NCBI RefSeq assembly: GCF_024105635.1
Contig: NZ_WYDQ01000001.1
Span: forward strand, 3,534,501-3,598,500
From: Oceanicola sp. 502str15
GTDB taxonomy: Bacteria > Pseudomonadota > Alphaproteobacteria > Rhodobacterales > Rhodobacteraceae
Direction: 5' to 3'
DNA: 64,000 nt
This document shows, in pieces, positions 16,559 through 24,764 of the stretch; position 1 is the first letter of the stretch, and the number at the start of each line of letters is the position of its first letter. A program made the translations under genes and the position numbers. The notes under the pieces were generated by a model. The model saw only the letters and a list, made by a program, of their open reading frames with translations. It did no database searches and was not told where the DNA came from.

Positions 16559-16621
16559 GAGTATTTTCCGCAAGAAAATGCTGCGTGTCGCGCCCTGTTC
16601 ATTTTCTTGCTGCAAATACTC
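16559..16621. repeat. Inverted pair of the dispersed repeat (copies 2 and 3)
   Basis: Arms 16559-16580 and 16600-16621 match in inverted orientation at 20 of 22 positions, sharing GCAAGAAAATG with the copy at 8730-8749. The 19-base spacer is G/C-rich. The pair lies between the convergent ends of the beta-helix gene and xthA and could fold into a terminator-like hairpin. A smaller hairpin, GCGCC-TGC-GGCGC, precedes it (about 16531-16543). Confidence 0.75.
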
Positions 16622-16657
16622 CAGACCACCGCCTGCCGCCCGCGCGGACAGGGGTTT

Positions 16658-17446
16658 TCAGAGGTCGAACTCCGCAAAGACCGGCGCATGGTCAGAGGGC
16701 TTTTCCCAGCCGCGCACCGGGCGCAGCACCCGGCTGGAGTGGCCTGCGTTGGCGATGTCGGGGGTGGCCCAGACGTGGTCGAGGCGGCGGCCCTTGTCGG
16801 CCTCGTCCCAATCCTTGGCGCGGTAGCTCCACCAGCTGTAGAGCAGCCCCTCGGGGATGTCCTTGCGGGTGATGTCGACCCATTTGCCGGCGTCCTGGGT
16901 GGCGCCGAGCGCCTCGACCTCGACGGGGGTGTGGGAGACGATCTTCAGCAGTTTCTTGTGATCCCAGACGTCATCCTCGCGCGGGGCGATGTTGAGATCG
17001 CCGACGAGGATGGCCTTCTCGGGTGTTTCGGCGTGGAAGGCGTCGCGCATCTCGGCGAGGTAGTCGAGCTTCTGGCCGAACTTCTCGTTCACCTCACGGT
17101 CGGGCACGTCGCCGCCGGCGGGGACGTAGAAGTTGTGGATGGTCACGCCGTTCTCCAGCCGTCCGGCGATGTGGCGGGCGTGGCCCAGCCTGGCGTAATC
17201 CGCCGCGCCGACCTCCTCGATCGGCAGCTTCGACAGGATCGCCACGCCGTTGTAGCCCTTCTGCCCGCGCGCGACCATGTGGGTGTAGCCGAGCGCCTTG
17301 AAGATCTCGACCGGGATCTTGTCGACCGGGCTCTTGCACTCCTGCAGGCAGAGCACGTCGGGCATTTCCTCGCGCATCAGCCGCGCCACGAGGTCGGCCC
17401 TCAGCCGCACCGAGTTGATGTTCCATGTCGCCAGTGAAAATGCCAT
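16658..17446 (-). CDS. xthA: Exodeoxyribonuclease III
   Basis: 262 residues, the usual size. The EEP (exonuclease-endonuclease-phosphatase) fold shows SLATWNINSVR at the start, LCLQECK (metal-binding Glu), GDLNIAPREDDVWD, RRLDHVWA and the final SDHAPVFAEF with the catalytic His. It acts as AP endonuclease and 3'-5' exonuclease in base-excision repair. The start at 17446 gives the standard MAFSLATWNINS N-terminus; the frame is open far upstream but is not coding there. Confidence 0.97.
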   Translation of the reverse strand: MAFSLATWNINSVRLRADLVARLMREEMPDVLCLQECKSPVDKIPVEIFKALGYTHMVARGQKGYNGVAILSKLPIEEVGAADYARLGHARHIAGRLENGVTIHNFYVPAGGDVPDREVNEKFGQKLDYLAEMRDAFHAETPEKAILVGDLNIAPREDDVWDHKKLLKIVSHTPVEVEALGATQDAGKWVDITRKDIPEGLLYSWWSYRAKDWDEADKGRRLDHVWATPDIANAGHSSRVLRPVRGWEKPSDHAPVFAEFDL

Positions 17447-17539
17447 GCCCGCCTCCTGAGGTCTGGCGTCTCGATAGCCCGGCAGGCGCGTGGTTTCCAC
17501 CCCTTGCCAGCCCTCTCCTGCCACGGCAGGCTCGGGCGC

Positions 17540-18508
17540 ATGAAGACGCTGTTTGCCGCCCTTGTCCTGACCCTCGCCGCCCTGCCGCTGCGGGCCGAGC
17601 TGCCGCCGCAGGGCAGCTTTCTGCTGGCGACCTATCTCTGGAACGAGGCGGTTCTGCCGCGCTCGGTACTGCTCACCTTCGAGGGCGGGGAGATGCGGCT
17701 GGAGTTCATCCATCCGCTGCCGCTCGACCACGAGGCCTGCGACCGGGACGGCATCTGCGCGCCCTCGGTGCAGGCCGCCACGGCCCGCGCGCGGGTGGAG
17801 GGGGGCAAGCTGGTGCTGGAGGATTTCGAGATCGACGAGGCGGCGGCGATCGAGCCTTCGACGCTCCAACACCTCGGGATGCCGCAGGACCGGGTCTATA
17901 CCAATTTCGTCATCAGCTACCTCCAGATGGCCGGCTTCGCGCCGACCGATACCGGCTTCCGGCTCATCTCGGCGGGCACGCCGGTGGAGTTCTTCCGGGT
18001 CACGCCACAGGATGCCATGGCGATCATCGCGGTGCCGGTGCTCTATGATGAGTCCATCGCCGCGATGGCGGGCTGCGAGGTGCGGGTGGTGGCGCCCCTG
18101 CTGGCCCGGCCCGATCCGACACCGGCGGAGGCGCGGTTCATCCGGGTGCTGCGCGGGGTCCGGACCATGGTGGAATACGACTTCGAGGCGCGCCGCGCGG
18201 CCCCTGCCCTGGGCGAGCCAACCGCGGAAGACCGGGCGCTGGCCGCGCGCCACTCGGCCACCTCGCGCCTGCCGGGCCTGATTGCCGCCATTTTCCGCAC
18301 GCCCGAGGAGGGCGGCGTGGAGGCGTTTCGCACAGGCATCGGGCTCGACATGTTTCGCGGTGATGCGCAGGCCCTCGATGCCGCCATCGCGGCCTATGGC
18401 GACGCGCTGCCCGACATGGTGGCCTTCTTCCGCCACACCGCCAGCCGGGGCGCGCGGCCGAGCGTCGACGAGATCTGCGCCGATCCCTCGCTCGGTTTCC
18501 TGCCGTAG
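17540..18508 (+). CDS. Secreted protein of unknown function
   Basis: 322 residues with a clear signal peptide (MKTLFAALVLTLAALPLRAE). The mature part has a Cys pair in HEACDRDGICAP (about 71-80) and a third Cys in AGCEVRVV, then a helical C-terminal half ending in VDEICADPSLGFLP. I recognise no domain. It is divergent from xthA (93 bp between starts) and monocistronic, ending in a shared hairpin with the hydrolase gene on the other strand. Probably a periplasmic protein peculiar to this lineage. Confidence 0.65.
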   Translation: MKTLFAALVLTLAALPLRAELPPQGSFLLATYLWNEAVLPRSVLLTFEGGEMRLEFIHPLPLDHEACDRDGICAPSVQAATARARVEGGKLVLEDFEIDEAAAIEPSTLQHLGMPQDRVYTNFVISYLQMAGFAPTDTGFRLISAGTPVEFFRVTPQDAMAIIAVPVLYDESIAAMAGCEVRVVAPLLARPDPTPAEARFIRVLRGVRTMVEYDFEARRAAPALGEPTAEDRALAARHSATSRLPGLIAAIFRTPEEGGVEAFRTGIGLDMFRGDAQALDAAIAAYGDALPDMVAFFRHTASRGARPSVDEICADPSLGFLP

Positions 18509-18526
18509 GGCGGGACTTGTCCCGCC
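18509..18526. terminator. Shared hairpin between convergent stops (REP-like)
   Basis: GGCGGGAC-TT-GTCCCGCC is a perfect palindrome that fills exactly the 18 bases between the TAG of the secreted-protein gene and the TAA of the hydrolase gene. The motif TAGGGCGGGACTTGTCCCGC also occurs as an interspersed repeat in other proteobacteria, from memory, so it may double as a repeat. Confidence 0.7.
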
Positions 18527-19492
18527 TTACCTCTCGCGCACCCAGTCCAGCGCCTCGAGCAGCGCCGCCCCGAATGCCGCCGGGTCTTCGATATGGGGGA
18601 TGTGGCCCACCCCCTCCAGCGGCCAGAGGCGCGCGCCGGGCACCAGCGCGGCCAGCCGCTCGCCCTGCGCCAGCGGCGTGGCGGTGTCTTCGACGCCCCA
18701 GATGAAGCCCACGGGCAGGGTCAGGCCGCGCCAGCCCGCTTCGGTGACCGAGGCCGCGCCTTCGGGGCGCATCATCAGGGTCGGCAGCCAGTCGGCGATG
18801 GCGGCGGTGGTGCCCTGCCGCTTCATCGGGGCGTTGAGGGTGTCGACGTAGGGCGCGGCGCGGTCCTTCCGGTGGAGGAAGGCCTTCAGCATCGGCTGCA
18901 TGGCCCAGGGGTTGGTGACGGAAGCCGAGACCGCGAGCTGGCGCATGGCTCCCGCCCGCAGCGGCAGGGGCAGGGCCCGGGCCTCGCTGTCCAGCCCGAT
19001 GGCGCCGTCGACCACGAGGAAGCCGGCAAAGGCGCCCGGATCGGCCATCATGGCCTCCGCCGCAGCGCCGGCCCCGAAGGAATGGGCCACCAGCACCGGC
19101 TGGACCTCCAGCGCCTCGACCAGCGCCAGCACCCGCTCACCTTGCCTTTCGCGGCCATAATCGCCCTCCGCGTCGCGCTCCGACCAGCCCATGGGCGGCA
19201 TGTCGAGGGCAATGGCGCGGTAGCCCGCTGCGGAGAGTTCCGCGATGGTGTCCTCCCAGAAGGCCGACCAGCCGACAGAGCCATGCACCAGCAGCACCGG
19301 GGGGCCATCCACCGGGCCCGCCTCGCGCAGATGCACCGCGCCCATCGCGGTCTGGATCAGCGCGCCGCCGGGCGGGGGCTCGGTCTGGGTTTCGCGCAGC
19401 GCGGCCATGCCGCGAAAGGCCAGAAGCGCCACCACGGCGAGCACCACCAGCAGGGCGACGACCTTCAGCAGAGCCCTGATGAACCGGCCCAT
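18527..19492 (-). CDS. Membrane-anchored alpha/beta hydrolase
   Basis: 321 residues. An N-terminal anchor (about 5-27) is followed by an alpha/beta-hydrolase fold: oxyanion region LVHGSVGW, nucleophile Ser in AHSFGAG, Asp in WGVEDTATP and His in GVGHIPHIED. The catalytic triad is complete. The closest general type is the haloperoxidase/esterase group; the substrate is unknown. It follows the L,D-transpeptidase gene by 7 bp on the same strand, so the two are probably one transcript and both face the periplasm. Confidence 0.85.
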   Translation of the reverse strand: MGRFIRALLKVVALLVVLAVVALLAFRGMAALRETQTEPPPGGALIQTAMGAVHLREAGPVDGPPVLLVHGSVGWSAFWEDTIAELSAAGYRAIALDMPPMGWSERDAEGDYGRERQGERVLALVEALEVQPVLVAHSFGAGAAAEAMMADPGAFAGFLVVDGAIGLDSEARALPLPLRAGAMRQLAVSASVTNPWAMQPMLKAFLHRKDRAAPYVDTLNAPMKRQGTTAAIADWLPTLMMRPEGAASVTEAGWRGLTLPVGFIWGVEDTATPLAQGERLAALVPGARLWPLEGVGHIPHIEDPAAFGAALLEALDWVRER

Positions 19493-19499
19493 CGCTGCC

Positions 19500-20045
19500 T
19501 CACTCTTCTATGGTGATCGGGGTGCCGTCGGGCACCCGCGACCAGATTTCGCGCATCTCGGCATCGGTCACGGCGATGCAGCCGTTGGTCCAGTCCCACA
19601 GGCGGTGCAGCCCGCCGATCCAGCCCCAGCCATTGGCGATGCCGTGGATCATGATGTCGCCGCCGGGGCTGACGCCCGCCTGTGCCGCCCGCGCGCTGTC
19701 GTCGGCGTTGGGGTAGGAGATGTGCAGGCTCAGGTGGGCGATGGAATTGGGGTTGCGCCAGTCGATCACGTAGCGGCCCTGTGGGGTGCGCTCATCGCCC
19801 TCGCGGGCCTTGTGGCCCTCGGGAGCGGCACCAAGGCTGATGCGGTAGCTGGCAATCACTCCGCCCGCGCGCAGCAGCTCCAGCCGCCGGTCGGACTTGT
19901 CGACGCGGATGGCATCGGCCTGCTGGTCGGGCGGGGCCATGGCGGGCGCCTCGCCCGAGCCGACACGCGCCATGGCGGCGGTGTAGCCCACCACCCCGAG
20001 CGCCAGAACGGCCAGCGCCGCCACGATCCTGAGAAGCCGTTTCAT
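19500..20045 (-). CDS. L,D-transpeptidase family protein (YkuD)
   Basis: 181 residues: an N-terminal anchor (about 4-24), then a YkuD domain with H134 (MIHG) and the catalytic C156 in DWTNGCIAV. The usual [S/T]HGC reads TNGC, as in some relatives. Such proteins form or remodel 3-3 crosslinks or attach proteins to peptidoglycan; small single-domain members may act on other substrates. First gene of a two-gene unit with the hydrolase. The start at 20045 begins the anchor. Confidence 0.88.
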   Translation of the reverse strand: MKRLLRIVAALAVLALGVVGYTAAMARVGSGEAPAMAPPDQQADAIRVDKSDRRLELLRAGGVIASYRISLGAAPEGHKAREGDERTPQGRYVIDWRNPNSIAHLSLHISYPNADDSARAAQAGVSPGGDIMIHGIANGWGWIGGLHRLWDWTNGCIAVTDAEMREIWSRVPDGTPITIEE

Positions 20046-20126
20046 GCCCCGGTTCTAGCACCTGCCTCGCGGCGGGTGTAGAGCGCTGTGGGCCTCGGGG
20101 CCGGGCGTGGAGGTTGGTGGCGGGAG

Positions 20127-20149
20127 ATCCTCGGGTCAGGCCCGAGGAT
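20127..20149. repeat. REP-like palindrome
   Basis: ATCCTCGGG-TCAGG-CCCGAGGAT: 9-bp perfect arms (20127-20135 and 20141-20149) with a 5-base loop, in the 247-bp gap between the response-regulator and transpeptidase genes. The GATCCTCGGGTCA...CCCGAGGATGAC pattern is a common interspersed palindrome in alphaproteobacteria (general knowledge). Confidence 0.75.
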
Positions 20150-20217
20150 GACGGTGCGAGTGGGGCAGAGGGCGGGACGGGCGGCACACGGGGGCGGGCA
20201 GCTGCGGCCCGGACATG

Positions 20218-20245
20218 AAAAAAGGCCCGGGCGCAAACCCGGGCC
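20218..20245 (-). terminator. Rho-independent terminator of the response-regulator gene
   Basis: Perfect 8-bp stem (20224-20231 with 20238-20245), 6-base loop, followed on the minus strand by six T's. A second weaker hairpin, GTGGCC...GGCCAC (20262-20282), lies between it and the stop codon. Confidence 0.92.
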
Positions 20246-20292
20246 AGTCCAACAGGGAGGTGTGGCCAAGAACCCCGGCCACGGAGGGATCG

Positions 20293-20979
20293 TCAGGCGA
20301 CCAGCCGGTAGCCGCCGCTTTCCGTTACAAGCAAACGCGCATTGGAGGGATCCGGTTCGATCTTCTGGCGCAGCCGGTAGATGTGGGTCTCCAGCGTGTG
20401 GGTCGTCACGCCCGCATTGTAGCCCCAGACCTCGTGCAGCAGGATATCGCGCGGCACCACGCCCTCGCTGGCGCGGTAGAGGAACTTGAGGATGTTGGTC
20501 TCCTTCTCGGTCAGCCGGATCTTCTTTTCGGCGTCATCGACAAGGATCTTCATCGCGGGCTTGAAGGTATAGGGCCCGAGCTGGAACACAGCGTCCTCGC
20601 TCTGCTCATGCTGGCGGAGCTGGGCGCGGATGCGGGCCAGCAGCACCGGAAACTTGAAGGGCTTGGTCACGTAGTCGTTCGCGCCCGCATCGAGGCCGAG
20701 GATGGTGTCGGCGTCGCTGTCCTGGCCGGTGAGCATCAGGATCGGGCATTTCACCCCCTGCTTGCGCATCAGCTTGCAGAGTTCGCGGCCGTCGGTATCG
20801 GGCAGGGCCACGTCGAGAATGACGAGGTCATAGATCGCGTTCTTTGCCTTTTCCATTGCCCCGTGGCCGTCTCCGGCTTCGAAGACATCGAAGTCTTCGG
20901 TCATCACGAGTTGCTCGCTCAGCGCCTCGCGCAGGTCCTCGTCATCATCGACGAGAAGAATTTTCTTCAGGTTGGCCAT
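20293..20979 (-). CDS. OmpR/PhoB-family response regulator, CenR-like
   Basis: 228 residues. The receiver domain has the acidic pair DDD at 11-13, phospho-acceptor D56 (LVILDVALPD) and K106 (TKPF). A winged-helix DNA-binding domain fills about 125-228 (LTEKETNILKFLYRASEG, THTLETHIYRLRQKIE). The sequence closely recalls CenR, the essential envelope regulator of alphaproteobacteria, but no sensor kinase is adjacent, so the name is inference. The start at 20979 gives MANLKKILLVDDDED with an AGGAGGCTCACC leader. Divergent from ribA. Confidence 0.88.
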   Translation of the reverse strand: MANLKKILLVDDDEDLREALSEQLVMTEDFDVFEAGDGHGAMEKAKNAIYDLVILDVALPDTDGRELCKLMRKQGVKCPILMLTGQDSDADTILGLDAGANDYVTKPFKFPVLLARIRAQLRQHEQSEDAVFQLGPYTFKPAMKILVDDAEKKIRLTEKETNILKFLYRASEGVVPRDILLHEVWGYNAGVTTHTLETHIYRLRQKIEPDPSNARLLVTESGGYRLVA

Positions 20980-21036
20980 GGTGAGCCTCCTTTCTTCGTT
21001 CCTCTCGGATGTGTGAGCGGCGCACGGGTCCGACAA

Positions 21037-21051
21037 GATTTGCTGCAAATC
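21037..21051. promoter_or_regulatory. Perfect 15-bp palindrome in a divergent promoter region
   Basis: GATTTGC-T-GCAAATC lies 57 bp from the response-regulator start and 91 bp from the ribA start. Its size and symmetry suit a dimeric regulator; the protein that binds is unknown. Confidence 0.5.
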
Positions 21052-21142
21052 ACTCACGCAACCGTGTGCAGGGCGGCGGAAATGTTTCATATTCCTACAG
21101 AAACCCACTACATGACCCAGAGTTCCCGCCGAGGTTTTACGC

Positions 21143-22213
21143 ATGTCCCTGCTGCCCACACCGCAAGAGCTTCGTGCCCGCGCCCGTGCCGATCTGCGGC
21201 TGGGGCTGCCGGTGGTGATCGTCGGGGCGGCGGGCGAGGCGGCGCTGGTGATGGCGGCCGAGCAGGGCGACAGCGCCCGCGTGGGCGAGATGGCGGCGGC
21301 GGGGGCCTACCTTGCCATCACCCTCCGGCGGGCCGAAACCCTGAAGGCGCGCGCCTATGATGGCGACATGGCCCGCCTGCGCCTGCCTGCCGAGGGCGCT
21401 GCCGCATGGGCCGCCGCCGTGGCCGACCCGGCAAGCGACCTTGCCACCCCGATGAAAGGCCCCTTCACCGCCCTGCGTGGCAGCGAGGGCTGCCCCGAGA
21501 TCGCCCGCGCCGGCATTCGGCTCGCCAAGGAGGCCCGGGTGCTGCCCGCCGTGCTGGTGGCCCCGCTCGCCGGCCCCGCGCCCGAGGGGCTGACCCGGAT
21601 CGCCGCCGAGGCGAGCCATGATCTTGCGCCCTTTGCCGAGGCGGTCTCTGCCCGGCTGCCGATGCATCTGGCCGGGCGCGGCAAGCTCCACGTGTTTCGC
21701 CCTGATGACGGCGCCGAAGAGCATTACGTGGTCGAGGTCGGCCGCCCCGACCGCGACGCGCCGGTGCTCACCCGCCTGCATTCCGCCTGCTTCACCGGCG
21801 ATGTGCTCGGCTCGCTGAAATGCGACTGCGGCCCCCAGCTTCATGCCGCGCTGGCGGCCATGGGCGAGGCGGGCGGCGGGCTGCTGCTCTACCTCAACCA
21901 GGAGGGGCGGGGGATTGGGCTGGCCAACAAGATGCGCGCCTATTCGCTGCAGGATCAGGGGTTCGATACCGTCGAGGCCAACCACCGGCTCGGCTTCGAG
22001 GATGACGAGCGCGATTTTCGCATCGGCGCGGCGCTGCTGGGCAAGATGGGCGTCGGGCGGGTGCGGCTGATGACCAACAATCCCGCCAAGATCGCCATGA
22101 TGACCGCGCAGGGCATCGAGGTGGCCGAGCGGGTGCCGCTGAAGGTGGGGCGCACGCCGGAGAACGCCGGATACCTCGCCACCAAGGCCGCCAAGTCGGG
22201 GCATCTGCTGTGA
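21143..22213 (+). CDS. ribA: GTP cyclohydrolase II with degenerate RibB-like N-domain
   Basis: 356 residues. The C-terminal ~195 residues are a complete GTP cyclohydrolase II: zinc ligands in HSACFTGDVLGSLKCDCGPQ, catalytic region NQEGRGIGLANK and the RLMTNNPAKI end. This is the first step of riboflavin synthesis. The N-terminal ~150 residues align loosely with DHBP synthase (PVVIVGAAGEAALVMAAE), but the acidic catalytic cluster is absent, so this half is probably inactive. A separate RibB would be needed elsewhere. GAGG precedes the ATG by 8 bases. It overlaps the next gene by GTGA (22210-22213). Confidence 0.93.
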   Translation: MSLLPTPQELRARARADLRLGLPVVIVGAAGEAALVMAAEQGDSARVGEMAAAGAYLAITLRRAETLKARAYDGDMARLRLPAEGAAAWAAAVADPASDLATPMKGPFTALRGSEGCPEIARAGIRLAKEARVLPAVLVAPLAGPAPEGLTRIAAEASHDLAPFAEAVSARLPMHLAGRGKLHVFRPDDGAEEHYVVEVGRPDRDAPVLTRLHSACFTGDVLGSLKCDCGPQLHAALAAMGEAGGGLLLYLNQEGRGIGLANKMRAYSLQDQGFDTVEANHRLGFEDDERDFRIGAALLGKMGVGRVRLMTNNPAKIAMMTAQGIEVAERVPLKVGRTPENAGYLATKAAKSGHLL

Positions 22214-22635
22214 AGGTCGCCAACTACCTCACCGCCGCCGCCGGGCTGGAGGACTTCTCGCAGGCCGAGGTCGAGGCGATGCTGGGCCAGCGGCTCACCC
22301 GCACCCGCGATGCCGGGGCGTGGATCGGCTTCAGCGCGCCCGGCGCGGGGGATTTCGCCGGTTTCGAACTGCGCAGCCCCGGCCCCACGGCGCGGTTCGG
22401 CGGGCTGCTGATCGGCGCCTTTCCGGCCCCGCTTCCTCTGGATGCCCTCGCCCCCGCGCTCGCGGCACGGCCCTTCCTGCGCCAAGAGATGAACCCGCCG
22501 CCGATGGGCGCGGCGGTGCAGGCGCCGACGGGCGGGCGGTGGTATCGGCTCGGGGCGCATGAGTTGGCGGTGTCGTTCCGGCTGACGGAGCCGGTCACCG
22601 CCACCGCGCTCGCCGTGCACGGTGCCTACCCGTGA
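22210..22635 (+). CDS. Conserved hypothetical protein (141 aa)
   Basis: 141 residues starting with GTG that overlaps the ribA stop (GTGA), and ending in an overlap with the following transpeptidase gene. No signal peptide or membrane segment. Rich in Pro/Ala/Gly, without recognisable motifs. The tight coupling on both sides shows that it is a real gene and probably co-translated. Function unknown. Confidence 0.6.
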   Translation: MKVANYLTAAAGLEDFSQAEVEAMLGQRLTRTRDAGAWIGFSAPGAGDFAGFELRSPGPTARFGGLLIGAFPAPLPLDALAPALAARPFLRQEMNPPPMGAAVQAPTGGRWYRLGAHELAVSFRLTEPVTATALAVHGAYP

Positions 22636-23180
22636 TGCGGCTCACCCCGCGCGGCCTGCTGTTCGGGGGGCGGCGCTTCCCGGTTGCGCTCGGAAAGGGC
22701 GGGATCACCCGCGACAAGCGCGAGGGCGACGGGGCCACGCCCGCCGGGCTGCACCACATCCTGGCCTGCTACTACCGCGCCGACCGGGTGGCCCGGCCCG
22801 CGCCATGGGCCATCCCCATCGGGCCGCGCGACCTGTGGTCGGACGCGCCCGACGACCCGGCCTACAACACCCATGTCACAGCGCCCTACGACCCCAGCCA
22901 CGAGCGCTTGCGCCGCGCCGATCCGCTCTATGACATCGTGCTGACCACCAGCTGGAACACGCCCGCCACGCCGGGGCGCGGCTCGGCCATCTTCCTGCAT
23001 CGCTGGCGCAAGCGCGGGCATCCGACCGAGGGCTGCCTTGCCTTTGCCCCCGCCGATATCGCCCGCATCGCCGCCCTCGCGCCGCCGGGCACGGCGCTGC
23101 TTGTGCCCCCCGGCCTTGCGGCGGATCAACCCGGCAGCAGCCCTTCGGCCTCCAGCGCCTCGAGCATCGGGGCGAGCTGA
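22632..23180 (+). CDS. L,D-transpeptidase family protein (YkuD-like, second)
   Basis: 182 residues. The active-site signature is FLHRWRKRGHPTEGCLAF, with His, a second His and Cys in TEGC; this is the compact YkuD type without a signal peptide (compare YbhG-like/ErfK-type cytoplasmic forms). The start is GTG at 22632 or ATG at 22635, overlapping the previous stop. The last ~55 bp overlap the 3' end of the convergent sulfotransferase gene, and the Ser-rich C-terminus (GSSPSASSASSIGAS) is the mirror of that gene, suggesting an extended or mutated stop. Export, if any, is unclear. Confidence 0.78.
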   Translation: MMRLTPRGLLFGGRRFPVALGKGGITRDKREGDGATPAGLHHILACYYRADRVARPAPWAIPIGPRDLWSDAPDDPAYNTHVTAPYDPSHERLRRADPLYDIVLTTSWNTPATPGRGSAIFLHRWRKRGHPTEGCLAFAPADIARIAALAPPGTALLVPPGLAADQPGSSPSASSASSIGAS

Positions 23181-24568
23181 GCGGCATAGGGCTTCCACGC
23201 GCCGATCGAGCGGTCATGCACCGGCTCGCGGACCTGCGCCGCCGAGAGGGTGCGCACGTCGCGCGCGCTCTTGTGAAACTCCATCACCCCGTCTTCCCAG
23301 GCCAGCCCTGCGGCGCCGATGATGCGGCGGGCCCCGGCCTCGGGCGCGGCGACGAACTGCTGGTAGTCGAGCTCCACGAAGGCCCCCGGCACCCGCTCCC
23401 GCCAATGGTCGATCATCCGGCGATAGGCGGCGAAGGCATGAACCAGATCGCCAAGGTCGTAGGCGTAGCGGTGGCGGCCCTCGCGGAAGACCTGCCGGAA
23501 GATCGAGAAGAGCTGATCGCGCGGGTCTCGGTGGACAACGAAGACCGGCGCATCGGGCAGCAGGGCGGCGAGGGGGCCGATGTGGCGGTAGGTCTGCAAC
23601 GACTTGTCGGCGACCACGCGGCCAAATTCCAGCTTGCGGCGCATCGCGGTTTCGAGCGCGGGGGCAAAGCCCTGCGGGGCGAGTTGCCCGGACAAAACCC
23701 GGCGCACCACCTGCCCGGTCACCGCCATTTCGCCGCCGCCCGTCACCTGCCCGTGGCTGGCCAGCATCTGCTCGACCAGCGTTGTGCCGGCGCGGGGCAT
23801 TCCGGTGACGAAGATCGGCCGAAAGCCGTCGGGCGCTGCGGTGTTTCCCGGCGCGAAGCTCTCCGTGGCGGCGATATGGGCGGCATCCTCGGCCTCCCGC
23901 GCGGCACGGTCGTAGGGGGCACGGGCGCGGGTGAGCGCATTGGCCTCTTCAAGATAGCGCCAGACCTCGCCCGGCTCGGCCCCGGCCTGCTCAAGCGCGC
24001 GGGCCAGTGCAAAGCACAGGCTGGCGCGGGAGGCGCCGCGCGTCTGGCCGCTGCCGTGAAGCGCGCGCATTTCGTCGATCAGCGGATCGCCGGGGCTGGT
24101 GCGATGGGCCGTCATCCGCAGCCGGTAGAGCTCGCCGTCGCCCGGCTTCAGCTCCAGCGCCGCCCGAAACGCCTCTTCGGCCCGGTCCTGCCGCCCGGCC
24201 CGCTGCTCCAGCAGGCCGATCTCGACATGCGGGCCGACCGCGCCGGGCACGACCCGTTGCAGCTCGCGGTGGGCGTCGATGGCGGCGTCGATCCGGCCCC
24301 AGTCCGAGAGCACCTGCGCCCGCTCCATCAGCACGGCGGGCTCGCGCGGGCGCTGCCTGCGGGCCTGCTCCAGCGCCTTCAGCGCGGTGCCGTAGTCGCC
24401 GGTGCTATGGGTGATGCGCCCGATCTCGAAATGCGCCTCTGCGGTCTGCGGACGCAGGGCGACGATGTCCTGATAGAGCGCACAGGCCTCCTGCAACTGC
24501 CCCTCGGCCTGAAGCTGGCGGGCGCGGCGGTAGACGGCCGGAATGTCCTTGATCTGAAAGGCGGGCAT
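23126..24568 (-). CDS. TPR-sulfotransferase fusion (copy 2)
   Basis: 480 residues. Residues 1-150 hold four or so tetratricopeptide repeats; about 250-470 form a PAPS-dependent sulfotransferase: the 5'-phosphosulfate loop FVTGMPRAGTTLVEQ (253-267) and the 3'-phosphate region VVHRDPRDQLFSIFR. It would transfer sulfate to a carbohydrate, lipid or protein substrate. No signal peptide. It is a clear paralogue of the gene at 25420-26910, with the same domain order, and the YggS-family gene lies between them. Substrate unknown. Confidence 0.88.
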   Translation of the reverse strand: MPAFQIKDIPAVYRRARQLQAEGQLQEACALYQDIVALRPQTAEAHFEIGRITHSTGDYGTALKALEQARRQRPREPAVLMERAQVLSDWGRIDAAIDAHRELQRVVPGAVGPHVEIGLLEQRAGRQDRAEEAFRAALELKPGDGELYRLRMTAHRTSPGDPLIDEMRALHGSGQTRGASRASLCFALARALEQAGAEPGEVWRYLEEANALTRARAPYDRAAREAEDAAHIAATESFAPGNTAAPDGFRPIFVTGMPRAGTTLVEQMLASHGQVTGGGEMAVTGQVVRRVLSGQLAPQGFAPALETAMRRKLEFGRVVADKSLQTYRHIGPLAALLPDAPVFVVHRDPRDQLFSIFRQVFREGRHRYAYDLGDLVHAFAAYRRMIDHWRERVPGAFVELDYQQFVAAPEAGARRIIGAAGLAWEDGVMEFHKSARDVRTLSAAQVREPVHDRSIGAWKPYAAQLAPMLEALEAEGLLPG

Positions 24569-24764
24569 ATCTCATCTCCACCCCTCCCCAGCGGCAGCTA
24601 ACCCCTGGATTGCGGTGGGTGGAACCCTGAACCGAACGGTTTCGTTCACTAAAATGTGTAATGGAAACAGATGTGTGCAGCGTCGCACCTTCGGCCGAAA
24701 AAGCTGTGCGATAATTTGGAATAGCGCGCCCCTTTCGGGGCAGCTCGCCTAAAGATTGTGCGGA
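24569..24764. other. 196-bp intergenic region, AT-richer
   Basis: Clearly more AT-rich than its surroundings. GCCCC-TTTC-GGGGC (24728-24741) gives a GAAA-loop hairpin on the minus strand, 24 bp past the yggS stop, a plausible weak terminator. GAACG-GTTT-CGTTC (24634-24647) lies 66 bp before the start of the sulfotransferase copy 2 and may be an operator. No gene seen. Confidence 0.5.
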
